Source: DATFVA01 sp963815785 (GTDB taxonomy: Bacteria > Bacteroidota > Ignavibacteria > Ignavibacteriales > Ignavibacteriaceae). Taken from it: a DNA stretch of 64,000 nt. The first letter of the stretch is position 1, and every line of letters begins with the position of its first letter. The notes under the pieces were generated by a model. The model ran no database searches, was not told the origin of the DNA, and saw only the letters and a list, made by a program, of their open reading frames with translations. The translations under genes and the position numbers were made by a program. Below are positions 34,329 through 43,495 of the stretch, piece by piece. The DNA lies in the NCBI GenBank assembly GCA_963815785.1, contig CAWFHZ010000002.1, forward strand, positions 62,001 through 126,000, given 5' to 3'.

Positions 34329-35419
34329 AATCTGCGGCCTTTCCAGATTCTGTTTTTTGTTTTTGTAACGATTATTGAATTAATACCTAATATAAAAACA
34401 AATATTATTTGAAATGGATGAAGTAAAAAATTTATCAGGATATTTTGTTTACTCTTTATTGAAATGACTATTCTTTGGGCCAATATCAGAAGTATTGTTG
34501 AAATGAAAATATTGTTATAAATGATCAAATAAAAAGGAAGTAAAAAGCAAATAACCAAACAAATTATAATAATTAAAAATGCTGCAGGATTGATATTAAA
34601 ACCGGGATAAAAATTTTTGGAAAATCCTTTGAAAGAAGAATCGAAATCGTTATACATCCGGCAATAAACTAAATTACCCCCAAGATAAGTTTTTATCTTA
34701 TAGCTTTCTTTTTTAAGTTTTCTCGCAAATTCCATATCCTCAACAACAGAATTACTTAAGAATTGATGTCCCCCAATTGATTTATAAGTATCACTTTTAA
34801 ATAGTAGAAATTGTCCGTTCGCGGCAGTTAAATATTTCGAATCCGTTGAATTGATAAATTTCAGTGGAAGAAAAGTTAAAAGTATCCAATTCATTAATGG
34901 AACAATCAGCCACTCGCCGAATGATAATATTTTCTGAGTGGGAAAAACTGATAAAAGGTTAAGGTTATTATTTTTCATCTCATTTATTGCTATTGAGATC
35001 GTATTTCTCTCAAGCTCAACATCACAGTCCATAAAAAGCAAGTACTCACCCTTTGCAATTGCTGATAATTGATGACAGGCCCAGTTCTTACCGGTAAAAG
35101 CGTCAGGCAATGGTTCACCTTTAATTGCGGTTATCCTTTTATCTATTGCCTCAAAACGTTTTGCAATTTTATAAGTGCTGTCTCCTGATTCATCATCCAG
35201 AACAATTACTTCCATATTGTTAAAAGTCTGGTTAAGTATACTGCGCAAGCATTTCTCAATATTTTGTTCCTCATTTCTTGCAGGGATTAAAACAGAAATT
35301 AAGTCATTAGATTTTTTATCTGTTGGTGAATATTTTAAAACAGGTGCAGAAAAATAGTTATATACAACAATCATCGTGGTCGGTAGAATGACAGTCAAAA
35401 TTAGATAAAACAAAATCAT
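34325..35419 (-). CDS. cruC: Carotenoid glycosyltransferase, CruC-like (GT2)
   Basis: 364 aa. An N-terminal membrane segment is followed by a GT-A domain with SVLIPARNEEQNIEKCL, EVIVLDDESGDSTY, the DxD-type FMDCDVEL, and a later VVEDMEFARKLKKE. The C-terminal ~100 residues contain three or four hydrophobic segments. In green sulfur bacteria a GT2 protein (CruC) glucosylates the 1'-OH of chlorobactene. The position between the acyltransferase and cruF supports that role. The specific sugar and acceptor are inference. Confidence 0.75.
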   Translation of the reverse strand: MILFYLILTVILPTTMIVVYNYFSAPVLKYSPTDKKSNDLISVLIPARNEEQNIEKCLRSILNQTFNNMEVIVLDDESGDSTYKIAKRFEAIDKRITAIKGEPLPDAFTGKNWACHQLSAIAKGEYLLFMDCDVELERNTISIAINEMKNNNLNLLSVFPTQKILSFGEWLIVPLMNWILLTFLPLKFINSTDSKYLTAANGQFLLFKSDTYKSIGGHQFLSNSVVEDMEFARKLKKESYKIKTYLGGNLVYCRMYNDFDSSFKGFSKNFYPGFNINPAAFLIIIICLVICFLLPFYLIIYNNIFISTILLILAQRIVISIKSKQNILINFLLHPFQIIFVFILGINSIIVTKTKNRIWKGRRF

Positions 35420-36069
35420 TTCAAAATATTCCTGCAGGTTGTGAAATCTGTAAAATCTTTTAAAGATTTAACATTTAGTCTAAATTCATTCCTAAAGAAA
35501 CTGAAATCCTTAACGACGGCTTCAGCTTTAATCAAGTGTCCAAATCTTACAACGATGTCAGGATTTTTTTTGTCTCCATATTCAAATTTAATTGCAGTTG
35601 GAAGAATATAAATTTCACTCTCACTTTTTTCAATTATTTTTTTTAATCCTTCTTTAACAATTAATGTTTCTGTGTGAATCGATTGAATTTCACCCTGTGG
35701 ATAAATAACCAAAAAGTTTTCTGGTGATCGGAGAATTTCACGTGAGTACTGGATTGTTTTGGCAATACTACGTGGATTTGAAAGGTTTATGGAATAAGCT
35801 CCGACTTTCTTAAAGAACCAATACTTTTTCAATTGTTCTTCAAGCATCATAATGTGAAGTTTTCGATGTGTGAATTTTTGTGAAATGAAATCTATTATAA
35901 ATCCATCCCACCATGAAAAATGGTTTGGTGTAATTATCAATCCAGTTGATTTTTTTATTTCAGGAAAATCATTTACAAGATAAAGACTATTAAAATTTGA
36001 TTTAAGCAAATGACGGATGAAGGGATTAAAAATCAATCTTGCCCATTTTTTATGTTCAGCCTGAATCAA
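35416..36069 (-). CDS. cruD: Acyltransferase of the carotenoid operon, CruD-like
   Basis: 217 aa PlsC-like protein. The HX4D catalytic motif is NHFSWWDGF and the second motif is YPQGEIQS, in place of the usual FPEGxRS. In Chlorobaculum a protein of this type (CruD) attaches a fatty acid to the carotenoid glucose. Both ends overlap the neighbouring genes by 4 nt, which ties it to the pathway. A role in phospholipid synthesis is possible but less likely in this position. Confidence 0.72.
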   Translation of the reverse strand: MIQAEHKKWARLIFNPFIRHLLKSNFNSLYLVNDFPEIKKSTGLIITPNHFSWWDGFIIDFISQKFTHRKLHIMMLEEQLKKYWFFKKVGAYSINLSNPRSIAKTIQYSREILRSPENFLVIYPQGEIQSIHTETLIVKEGLKKIIEKSESEIYILPTAIKFEYGDKKNPDIVVRFGHLIKAEAVVKDFSFFRNEFRLNVKSLKDFTDFTTCRNILK

Positions 36070-37541
36070 CTTAAATCTCCGCTAATTAATTCTGCAGCAT
36101 GTTTGCCAGACAGAAGTACAAGCGGAATTCCTCCGCCCGGATGAACGCTTCCGCCGCAAAAATAAAGGTTACTGTATCTCGATGATTTTACCGGGGGTCT
36201 GATAAAAGCTGCTGATCTTGTATTTGAGGAAATTCCGTAAATACTTCCACCAAAGTTCCCCATTTTCTTTTCTATATCAGGAGGAGAAAGAATTTCCTCA
36301 AAAATTATTTTTTCGGATACATTAATACCTAATGTCTTATGGATTTTCTGCTGAACTACTTTGCGTAGTGTTCTTATTTCTGTATCCCAATCCTGGTTAT
36401 TATTATAGGGAGTATTTATCATTACAAACCAATTTTCAAATCCTGCGGGGGCATCATCGGTTTTATATTTAGAAGATATATAAATGTAAATTGTCGGATC
36501 ATCGGGACATTTGGCTTTTATGAAAATGTCATCGAATTCTTGTCTGTAATTTTCAGAAAACAAAATGTTATGAATCTCCAGTTCAGGATATTCTCCCTTT
36601 ATTCCCCAATAAAAAACTATTCCTGAAAGAGAAGGATCAGCCTTCTTTAGTATTTTGCTGTTATCTGTTTTTAACAATGATTTATAGGTATAATTTGGAT
36701 CGACATTTGATATTATCGAATCAAAGAAGAAGTCATTATTATTACTTCTAACACCGGTAGCAGTCTTATTCTTTAATAATATCGCCTCAACTTTTTGATT
36801 TGTTAAAAAACATACGCCCAATTTTTCAGCAAGTTTTTTTAAAGAGAGCGGAATTGCAAAAATTCCTTCTTTAGCGATATAGCTTCCTAACGTGTACTCC
36901 ACGTGAGGAATAATATTTAAAGTGGCGGGTGCCATATATGGATTTGAGCCATTATATGTAGCGTACCTGTCAAATAACTGAATTGTTTTAGTGTCTCCGA
37001 AAAAACTTTCATTTGCTTGGTGCATCGTTCTGAACGGATCGATTTTTTTTAAATTAAGAACAGATTTAAATGCATTTTGATTAAAAAATGATCTGAGATT
37101 TAATTCTGGTTTAAATAAAAAAAGATTAGCGGTTAAATCGTAAATGGTTTTACAATAATTTAAGTACCCGATTACAGATTCAGAATTATCCGAAGTTTTT
37201 GCCTGAATCTCATCTGCGAATTTACTGATCGCTGAATATGCATTTAAAGTTGTACCATCAGGATAGAAATATTTACAAATTGTATTCAACTTTTCAATTG
37301 TCAAATACTCTTCTATCCTTTCATTTTGAGCGTTAAAAATTTCTTCAAGTATGAATGGCATTGTTAGTAGAGATGGTCCAGTATCGAAACGGAAATTATC
37401 TTTGTATAAATTGTTAGCTTTTCCTCCCACCGTACTATTCTTTTCGAATACAGTTACTTTGTATCCTTTGCCGGCAAGATGAATTGCAGCAGATAGTCCG
37501 CCCAGTCCTGATCCTATAATCCCAACACTTTTCTGATTCAT
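36066..37541 (-). CDS. crtD: CrtI-family carotenoid desaturase, probable 1'-hydroxycarotenoid 3',4'-desaturase
   Basis: About 491 aa. The FAD-binding start is SVGIIGSGLGGLSAAIHLAG and the C-terminal FAD motif is NLYFCGGSVHPGGGIPLV. I place the start at ATG 37541, which overlaps the lycopene cyclase stop in an ATGA and begins just before the Rossmann motif. A longer ORF from 37604 would overlap the cyclase by 67 nt. This is the second CrtI-type protein of the operon. The one beside crtB is the better phytoene desaturase, so this one is probably the CrtD-type enzyme that follows hydration by CruF. Confidence 0.8.
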   Translation of the reverse strand: MNQKSVGIIGSGLGGLSAAIHLAGKGYKVTVFEKNSTVGGKANNLYKDNFRFDTGPSLLTMPFILEEIFNAQNERIEEYLTIEKLNTICKYFYPDGTTLNAYSAISKFADEIQAKTSDNSESVIGYLNYCKTIYDLTANLFLFKPELNLRSFFNQNAFKSVLNLKKIDPFRTMHQANESFFGDTKTIQLFDRYATYNGSNPYMAPATLNIIPHVEYTLGSYIAKEGIFAIPLSLKKLAEKLGVCFLTNQKVEAILLKNKTATGVRSNNNDFFFDSIISNVDPNYTYKSLLKTDNSKILKKADPSLSGIVFYWGIKGEYPELEIHNILFSENYRQEFDDIFIKAKCPDDPTIYIYISSKYKTDDAPAGFENWFVMINTPYNNNQDWDTEIRTLRKVVQQKIHKTLGINVSEKIIFEEILSPPDIEKKMGNFGGSIYGISSNTRSAAFIRPPVKSSRYSNLYFCGGSVHPGGGIPLVLLSGKHAAELISGDLS

Positions 37542-38233
37542 TCCTTGTCCGGGGAATAATTTCTGAATAAATATTTTTTTGAAATCAGGTAAACGAGCAG
37601 CCAAAATGAAATCATTGAAAATGAATAGAAGAAATCCTCAAGAGGAATAGTGATAATTCTTATTCCCCAGATAGCTTTGCTATTGTAAGAGACTACAGGA
37701 AGAGAGGTTAAGATATAATTAATGATTAGAAAAGGAATGTAGGTTATAAGAATTGTCATCCAGTAAACTTTTGATCTCAGAATTGAATTAAAAAATGAAA
37801 TAGAGAAAATTAAAAAAGCTGCGCAAAACAGGAGTACAGTAAAAGTATAATATTGCTGATAAAATGATATTGCCAAAAAAAATAAAACAATAATTGATAT
37901 AAATACCAGGGTTCTATTTAGAACCACTACTTTGTCCCCAATATATTTTAGGAGGACTTCATAAATAAATATGCAGGCATAAGGAACAGAAATAAAAAAC
38001 AAAATTTCATCTAAAGGGAGATTGAAATAAGTAAATCCCGAAATATATTCAGGATTAAAGTTCCAGTCGCCTCTCATGACAGCAATTGCATCCCAGATTA
38101 TATATGCTGCTCCAACAATAACTATTGAAATTACTACTGATGAAAAATATTTATAGAAAGATACTTTTTTATCAAAGCTCAGTAGTACTGGGAAAATAAT
38201 TATAGCAAGGTTTAGAAAAAGATAAGTACTCAT
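37538..38233 (-). CDS. crtYcd: Lycopene cyclase, fused CrtYc-CrtYd type
   Basis: 231 aa, seven or eight membrane segments. The two repeats of the lycopene cyclase domain are visible: WDAIAVMRGDWNFNPEY with LPLDEILFFISVPYACIFIYE, and AIWGIRIITIPLEDFFYSFS. These correspond to the separate CrtYc and CrtYd (CarR-like) polypeptides of actinobacteria and to the fused form found in some Bacteroidota and archaea. It forms a beta ring on lycopene. It overlaps the next gene by 4 nt and is preceded by the unknown protein with a 4-nt overlap. Confidence 0.87.
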   Translation of the reverse strand: MSTYLFLNLAIIIFPVLLSFDKKVSFYKYFSSVVISIVIVGAAYIIWDAIAVMRGDWNFNPEYISGFTYFNLPLDEILFFISVPYACIFIYEVLLKYIGDKVVVLNRTLVFISIIVLFFLAISFYQQYYTFTVLLFCAAFLIFSISFFNSILRSKVYWMTILITYIPFLIINYILTSLPVVSYNSKAIWGIRIITIPLEDFFYSFSMISFWLLVYLISKKYLFRNYSPDKE

Positions 38234-38808
38234 TTCCGGGCAAGCGAGGAAATTAATTCCTGAAGTTTTACTGATTGTGAAGTGCTTAATCTATCAGAAG
38301 CAAGCATATATTCAATTATCCCTTTTTGAATTTCAAAAGTAAGGGATGAATAGTCTTTTTTTAAAAGTAAGATACATATTTTATTTCTATCATCCATTCT
38401 CTCATCCCCGTAACCTAAAATTGCCGGCACATTATCCAGAATAGAAAATCTCATAAACCTTATCTCCAGGTTATCCGGGCTTTTCCCGATTGCTTCCTTC
38501 AATCTGTTAAGCCCTGAGATTAAATGACTTAGTTTGGACACAGGATTAAAAGCATGTTTTGCCTTCAAAGCCTGTACACCACCATAATAGGCAAGTATTA
38601 TGGGATTATATTTTGAATAATCATCTGAATATTTATTAATGATGAAATGTTCGAGTTCATAAGTCTTCTCTTCATCTTCGATTGAAGCATAAAATTCGCT
38701 TCTTATAAAATTTATAGTTGCGGTATCCGGGATAATGTCTGAAGCATACACTTTTGAAAGAAAAATGAAAGAGAATAAAATTATATTTTTTAATGAGATC
38801 AGTTTCAT
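38230..38808 (-). CDS. Exported protein of unknown function inside the carotenoid operon
   Basis: 192 aa. A signal peptide of about 22 residues (IILFSFIFLSKVYAS) leads to a mature, probably all-helical protein with NPIILAYYGGVQALKAKHAF and LSHLISGLNRLKEAIGKSPD. The pattern resembles short helical-repeat proteins. I do not recognise the family. It lies 1 nt after crtB and overlaps the cyclase gene by 4 nt, so it is made together with the pathway. An accessory role in the envelope, where the pigment ends up, is inference. Confidence 0.75.
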   Translation of the reverse strand: MKLISLKNIILFSFIFLSKVYASDIIPDTATINFIRSEFYASIEDEEKTYELEHFIINKYSDDYSKYNPIILAYYGGVQALKAKHAFNPVSKLSHLISGLNRLKEAIGKSPDNLEIRFMRFSILDNVPAILGYGDERMDDRNKICILLLKKDYSSLTFEIQKGIIEYMLASDRLSTSQSVKLQELISSLARK

Positions 38809-38809
38809 C

Positions 38810-39652
38810 TTAACAGGTCTTTACTATTTTAACATCAAAATATGATTTTAATAACAGGGCAAGTTTAGTGAAATTAGATATTCTTATTCTTTGTTTAAGC
38901 AGAACTTCAACTTCACTTTTTCTTATCTTATTAAAAAGCCCGACATAATAAAGATATGCAGAATAAACTCCCAGCTTAACTCCGGCAGGCAGTCTTTTAA
39001 TTCCTTTCAGGGAATCAGCGAATTCATTTTGAATATCTTCTTCCAGTTTTCTTTTATCCGCATCAGTAATATTAATTTCTTTATTTATTCCGGGAAGGTA
39101 AATTCTGCCTCGTTCAGCTATATCGCTTTTAATGTCTCTTAGAAAATTTACTTTTTGGAATGCGGATCCCAGACTTTTTGCAGGACCAAGTAATTGCTCA
39201 AATAATCCAGGCTGTTTATAACAAAATACCTTAAGACACATTAATCCTACAACCTCTGCGGAACCATAGATATATTCATTATAGTGCTCGCGTTCATAAT
39301 AATTATTGGATAAATCCATTTCCATACTTTTGAGAAAATCTTCAATGTATTTTAATTCAATTCCGTATTTATTTACTGCAAGCTGAAAAGAATTTATCAC
39401 CGGATTTGTTGAAATCCCTCTTTTAATAGCTTTAAGAGATTCTGCTCTAAACTCATCAAGTAAAAGTTTTTTATCATAACTATGAAAAGAATCAACTATC
39501 TCGTCAGCCAATCTAACATAACCGTATATGGCATAAATAGCGTCCCTGAAAACAGGAGCGAAAACACTTATTCCCAGGCTGAAAGAAGTACTGTAACTTC
39601 GGGTTATAACTTTGCTGATTTTAAAAGCAGTACTATGATATAAGGCTTCCAT
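38810..39652 (-). CDS. crtB: Phytoene synthase
   Basis: 280 aa. It condenses two geranylgeranyl diphosphates to phytoene. The two Asp-rich motifs are in VRLADEIVDSFHSYD and FLRDIKSDIAERGRIYLP, with RSYSTSFSLG near the N-terminus and YIYGSAEVVGLM in the middle. The start overlaps the end of crtI by 20 nt. The C-terminus ends in a short basic helix, the usual length for the family. Confidence 0.95.
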   Translation of the reverse strand: MEALYHSTAFKISKVITRSYSTSFSLGISVFAPVFRDAIYAIYGYVRLADEIVDSFHSYDKKLLLDEFRAESLKAIKRGISTNPVINSFQLAVNKYGIELKYIEDFLKSMEMDLSNNYYEREHYNEYIYGSAEVVGLMCLKVFCYKQPGLFEQLLGPAKSLGSAFQKVNFLRDIKSDIAERGRIYLPGINKEINITDADKRKLEEDIQNEFADSLKGIKRLPAGVKLGVYSAYLYYVGLFNKIRKSEVEVLLKQRIRISNFTKLALLLKSYFDVKIVKTC

Positions 39653-41117
39653 ATTCCTCAGTTATTCTTTCGGTTACTAATTTTGAACTTATTATTACCA
39701 TAGGTAAACCGGTTCCGGGAGTTGTAGATGCACCAACATAATACAGGTTTGGAAATTCTTCATCATGATTTTTGGGACGAAATGCCCCCACCTGGTTTAT
39801 TCCATGCGCAAGTCCCAGACCTGAACCTTTGTAGAGATTAAATTTTTCTTCCCAATCAACGGGAGTCCAGATCTCTTTTACCAGTGTATTTTTTTCTATA
39901 TCAAAATTTACCCGGGATGAAAGATCACCAATAATATTATCTGCAAGTTCGTTTTTATCACTCCAATTACTTTTAAATCTTCTGTCGGGAACGGGACAAA
40001 GTATAAACAAGTTTTCACAGCCATCCGGTGAGCATTCTGCCCAGGATTTGGATGAGACATTGACATAGTAATATGGTTTCTGTGGACTTACAGTTGAAGT
40101 AAAAATTTTATCGGCATAACCACGAAAATTTTGACCCAGGAAATAATTATGATGCATAAGTTTATCTATTTTTCCCTTAACTCCGAGATAAATGGTAAAT
40201 GGGGCTAGTGTCCATTCCATTTTGTCTAGTTTTTCTTCAGTATATTTTTTTCTTCCGAGAATTTTTCCGCGGAATGAAGCAGCATCAGAATTGGAAATGA
40301 AAATATCGGCTGACCATAATTTTCCATTGCTATCAATAAGTGAAATAAGTTTTCCATTTGAATTTGCTACACCGGTAATCTCAGTATTATAAACAAATTC
40401 AACTCCTCTTCTTTCAAGTATTTTCACGATTTCTTCTACGAGTTTGTACATACCGCCCTCTATTTTCCAGTAACCATCGTGCTTCATCTCCGTGTAGTTT
40501 AATAATGAATATATTGCGGGAGTTTGAAAAGGAGTTGAGCCAAGGAAAAATGCCACTAATGAAAAAATTACTCTTACCTCTTCAGACTGGAAATTCCGTT
40601 CTACTTCATTCCACATATTTCTGAAGAGATAAGGAAGATGTTTAAGGGGAACTCTTGTAAGTTTCATCAAATAATCAAAAACATTTGCATAGTTCGATTT
40701 TACAACTTTATCTTCGGTATCGTGAAAGAATTCCCCCGCTTTTAACAGGTATTTGTTAACTTTAGCGCCCAAACCCGGTTCTATTTCTTTAAACTCCTCC
40801 TCAAGTTTATCCAGATCTTTCCAGATTTTATATGGCTTATCTTTTCCTTCAAAAAAGACCTGATATAAAGGATCAAGTTCTTTTAAAACAACAGGGTTTT
40901 TTTCACCCGAGCTTTTAAATAATTCATCTAGCTCATAACTCATACTCATAAAGGAAGGCCCTACATCAAACGTAAACCCGTCTTTTTTTAGCTGGTTTAA
41001 TCTTCCTCCAGGACTTGAATTCTTTTCTAAAACAGTTACTCTATAGCCAATTGAACTCAACCTGAGAGCTGTTGATAGACCTCCAAGACCTGAACCTATA
41101 ATTATTGCTGATTTCAT
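39633..41117 (-). CDS. crtI: Phytoene desaturase
   Basis: About 494 aa from ATG 41117, giving MKSAIIIGSGLGGLSTALRL. The ORF could extend to 41231, but the extra 38 residues are unlike any CrtI, and AGGACAA sits before 41117. Other motifs are EKNSSPGGRLNQL, FDVGPSFMSM, a substrate-domain stretch WKIEGGMYKLVEEI, and the C-terminal NLYYVGASTTPGTGLPMVI. It desaturates phytoene toward lycopene. It is the first gene of the nine-gene carotenoid operon and adjoins crtB, which is why I assign this copy as phytoene desaturase. Confidence 0.92.
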   Translation of the reverse strand: MKSAIIIGSGLGGLSTALRLSSIGYRVTVLEKNSSPGGRLNQLKKDGFTFDVGPSFMSMSYELDELFKSSGEKNPVVLKELDPLYQVFFEGKDKPYKIWKDLDKLEEEFKEIEPGLGAKVNKYLLKAGEFFHDTEDKVVKSNYANVFDYLMKLTRVPLKHLPYLFRNMWNEVERNFQSEEVRVIFSLVAFFLGSTPFQTPAIYSLLNYTEMKHDGYWKIEGGMYKLVEEIVKILERRGVEFVYNTEITGVANSNGKLISLIDSNGKLWSADIFISNSDAASFRGKILGRKKYTEEKLDKMEWTLAPFTIYLGVKGKIDKLMHHNYFLGQNFRGYADKIFTSTVSPQKPYYYVNVSSKSWAECSPDGCENLFILCPVPDRRFKSNWSDKNELADNIIGDLSSRVNFDIEKNTLVKEIWTPVDWEEKFNLYKGSGLGLAHGINQVGAFRPKNHDEEFPNLYYVGASTTPGTGLPMVIISSKLVTERITEEYGSLIS

Positions 41118-41280
41118 ATTGCTTTGTCCTTGTAAATGTTGAAAACATAAATCCTTCTCAATTGGTTCCAGTTGTTGAAAAATTTTGCACCAGGATAGCA
41201 TATAACAACAATTATTTACTATTTTCTTCAATTACAGACTATTTATATGCATAAAAATTTTCTATAAGATTTTATTCACT

Positions 41281-41288
41281 TATTTTTG
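41281..41288 (+). promoter_or_regulatory. -7 element before the methylmalonyl-CoA mutase operon
   Basis: TATTTTTG matches TAnnTTTG, 53 nt before the GTG start. The -33 position shows only a T-run. The 224-nt gap 41118-41341 between crtI and the mutase must hold the promoters of both divergent operons; nothing else clear was found there. Confidence 0.4.
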
Positions 41289-41341
41289 GATGTGCAGTTT
41301 GATTTTTTGCTGCATCGATCAAATAAAAGTTTGGAGGAATT

Positions 41342-43024
41342 GTGACCTCGATTGAAGATTTGAAGAACAAAGTTCAGCAGGCTTATAAAGAGTGGGAAGA
41401 GAGAACATATCAGAAAAGCATATCTAAGTTTCCCGAAAGAGAAGATGAATTTTCTACTGTGTCATTTACTCCTGTTAAACCATTATATTTTCCTAATGAT
41501 GTTGATGAAGAAAATTATCTAGAGAAATCAGGATTTCCCGGACAATATCCTTACACAAGAGGGATACAGCCAACAATGTACCGGGGAAGATTATGGACAA
41601 TGCGCCAGTATGCAGGATTTGGAAATGCGAAAGAGTCAAACCAGAGATACAAGTATCTGCTCGAACAGGGAACCAGTGGCCTTTCAGTAGCATTTGATTT
41701 ACCAACACAAATTGGTTACGACAGCGATGATCAGCTTGCTTATGGTGAAGTAGGCAAAGTCGGAGTAGCTATAGATACTCTTGCCGATATGGAAATTCTA
41801 TTCGATAAAATTCCTGTTGATAAAATTTCAACTTCAATGACGATAAATGCATCAGCTTCTGTTTTGCTTGCAATGTATATTGCTGTTGCTGAGAAACAGG
41901 GAGTTTCTAAAGATAAAATAAGCGGGACAATTCAGAATGATCTGTTAAAAGAATACATTGCCCGGGGCACTTATATTTTTCCGCCAAAACAATCGATGCG
42001 CATTATTACAAATATTTTTGAGTATTGTGCTAAAGAAGTTCCAAGATGGAATACTATTTCCATTTCCGGTTACCACATCAGGGAAGCAGGGTCAACTGCG
42101 GCGCAGGAAGTGGGATTTACACTTGCAAACGGAATAGCTTATGTTGAAGCTGCAATAAAAGTAGGACTTGATATTGATAATTTCGCCGGACAGCTTTCAT
42201 TCTTTTTTAATTCCCATAATGATCTTCTTGAAGAAGTTGCTAAATTCAGAGCAGCAAGAAGACTATGGGCCAGAATAGTCAAAGAACGTTTCAAAGCTAA
42301 AAAACCCAAATCGATGATGCTTCGTTTTCATACTCAAACTGCCGGTTCTACTCTAACTGCACAACAGGTTGATAATAATATTGCCCGAGTTACCGTTCAG
42401 ACTTTAGCTGCTGTTCTCGGCGGAACACAAAGCCTCCATACTAATTCTAAAGATGAAGCACTTGCACTTCCAACTGAAAATTCGGTAAAAACAGCCTTAC
42501 GCACTCAGCAGATAGTTGCTTATGAAAGCGGTGTTGCAAATACTATCGATCCACTTGCAGGATCTTATTATGTTGAAGCAATGACCGACAGAATTGAAGA
42601 AGAAGCTGAATATTATATAAACAGGATTGATGATATGGGCGGAATGATTAAGGCAATAGAAGATGGATTTGTTCAGATGGAAATTCAAAAGGCAGCTTAT
42701 GAGTTTGAAAAGCAGATGGAAAGAGGAGATAGAATCGTTGTAGGTATGAATAAGTTCCAGGTTAAAGAGGATGAAGAGCCCGAACTGTTAAAAATTGATA
42801 TGAAAGTTCAGGAAGACCAGATTGAATTTTTGAATAAAATAAAAGCAAAGCGGGATAACAAAAAAGTAGATGAGTCTTTGCTCAGATTAAAAAAAGCCGC
42901 AGTGGGAGATGAAAACCTGATGCCTTATATTCTGGAGGCTGTAAAAACCTATGCAAGCGTTGGAGAAATCTGCAACACACTTCGTGCAATATTCGGTGAG
43001 TACAAAGAGCACGTAGTTATTTAA
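41342..43024 (+). CDS. mcmA1: Methylmalonyl-CoA mutase, large (catalytic) subunit without B12 domain
   Basis: 560 aa. The start is GTG at 41342 with GGAGG at 5-6 nt. It interconverts succinyl-CoA and (R)-methylmalonyl-CoA. The family core FPGQYPYTRGIQPTMYRGRLWTMRQYAG reads as FPGQYPYTRGIQP and WTMRQYAGFG here, followed by FDLPTQIGYDSD, NASASVLLAMY and QTAGSTLTAQQVDNNIARV. The C-terminal B12-binding domain (DxHxxG) is absent, so a separate small subunit must exist elsewhere. First gene of a six-gene operon ending with oadB. Confidence 0.95.
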   Translation: MTSIEDLKNKVQQAYKEWEERTYQKSISKFPEREDEFSTVSFTPVKPLYFPNDVDEENYLEKSGFPGQYPYTRGIQPTMYRGRLWTMRQYAGFGNAKESNQRYKYLLEQGTSGLSVAFDLPTQIGYDSDDQLAYGEVGKVGVAIDTLADMEILFDKIPVDKISTSMTINASASVLLAMYIAVAEKQGVSKDKISGTIQNDLLKEYIARGTYIFPPKQSMRIITNIFEYCAKEVPRWNTISISGYHIREAGSTAAQEVGFTLANGIAYVEAAIKVGLDIDNFAGQLSFFFNSHNDLLEEVAKFRAARRLWARIVKERFKAKKPKSMMLRFHTQTAGSTLTAQQVDNNIARVTVQTLAAVLGGTQSLHTNSKDEALALPTENSVKTALRTQQIVAYESGVANTIDPLAGSYYVEAMTDRIEEEAEYYINRIDDMGGMIKAIEDGFVQMEIQKAAYEFEKQMERGDRIVVGMNKFQVKEDEEPELLKIDMKVQEDQIEFLNKIKAKRDNKKVDESLLRLKKAAVGDENLMPYILEAVKTYASVGEICNTLRAIFGEYKEHVVI

Positions 43025-43038
43025 CGGAAGGCTGAATT

Positions 43039-43446
43039 ATGAATTTAACACATATTGAACATATTGGGATTGCAGTAAAAAACCTGGATGAATCAATTAA
43101 ATATTATGAAGATATTCTGAGTTTAAAATGCTATGCTGTAGAAGAAGTTAAAGATCAAAAAGTGAAGACGGCTTTTTTTATGATAGGTCAGACAAAAATA
43201 GAACTTCTGGAAACAACAGACCCGGAAGGTCCTATAGGGAAATTTATTGCAAAAAGAGGGGAAGGAATACATCATCTGGCGTTTGCAACCGGTGATCTTA
43301 CTGCTGCACTGACTGAATTAAAACAAAAGGAAATAAAATTAATTGATGAGAGTCCGCGTAAGGGAGCTGAAGGATTGGACATTGCATTTATCCACCCCAA
43401 ATCTACGCACGGAGTTCTTATTGAATTATGTGAAAAGCCTGAATAA
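43039..43446 (+). CDS. mce: Methylmalonyl-CoA epimerase
   Basis: 135 aa glyoxalase-fold protein. Metal ligands are in IEHIGIAVKNLDES (His), KIELLETTDP (Glu) and GIHHLAFA (His), with the last Glu in VLIELCEKPE. It interconverts the R and S epimers of methylmalonyl-CoA, linking the mutase to the decarboxylase. It sits between those two genes, 14 nt after the mutase stop. Confidence 0.95.
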   Translation: MNLTHIEHIGIAVKNLDESIKYYEDILSLKCYAVEEVKDQKVKTAFFMIGQTKIELLETTDPEGPIGKFIAKRGEGIHHLAFATGDLTAALTELKQKEIKLIDESPRKGAEGLDIAFIHPKSTHGVLIELCEKPE

Positions 43447-43495
43447 TATTAAAGATTAATTCAGGCCTCTATTCAAATTAAATAACGGATAATTT

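Noticed and set aside
41118..41341. Cobalamin riboswitch before the B12-dependent mutase gene
   Set aside because: No B12-box-like sequence and no extended hairpins; the region is simple AT-rich promoter DNA.
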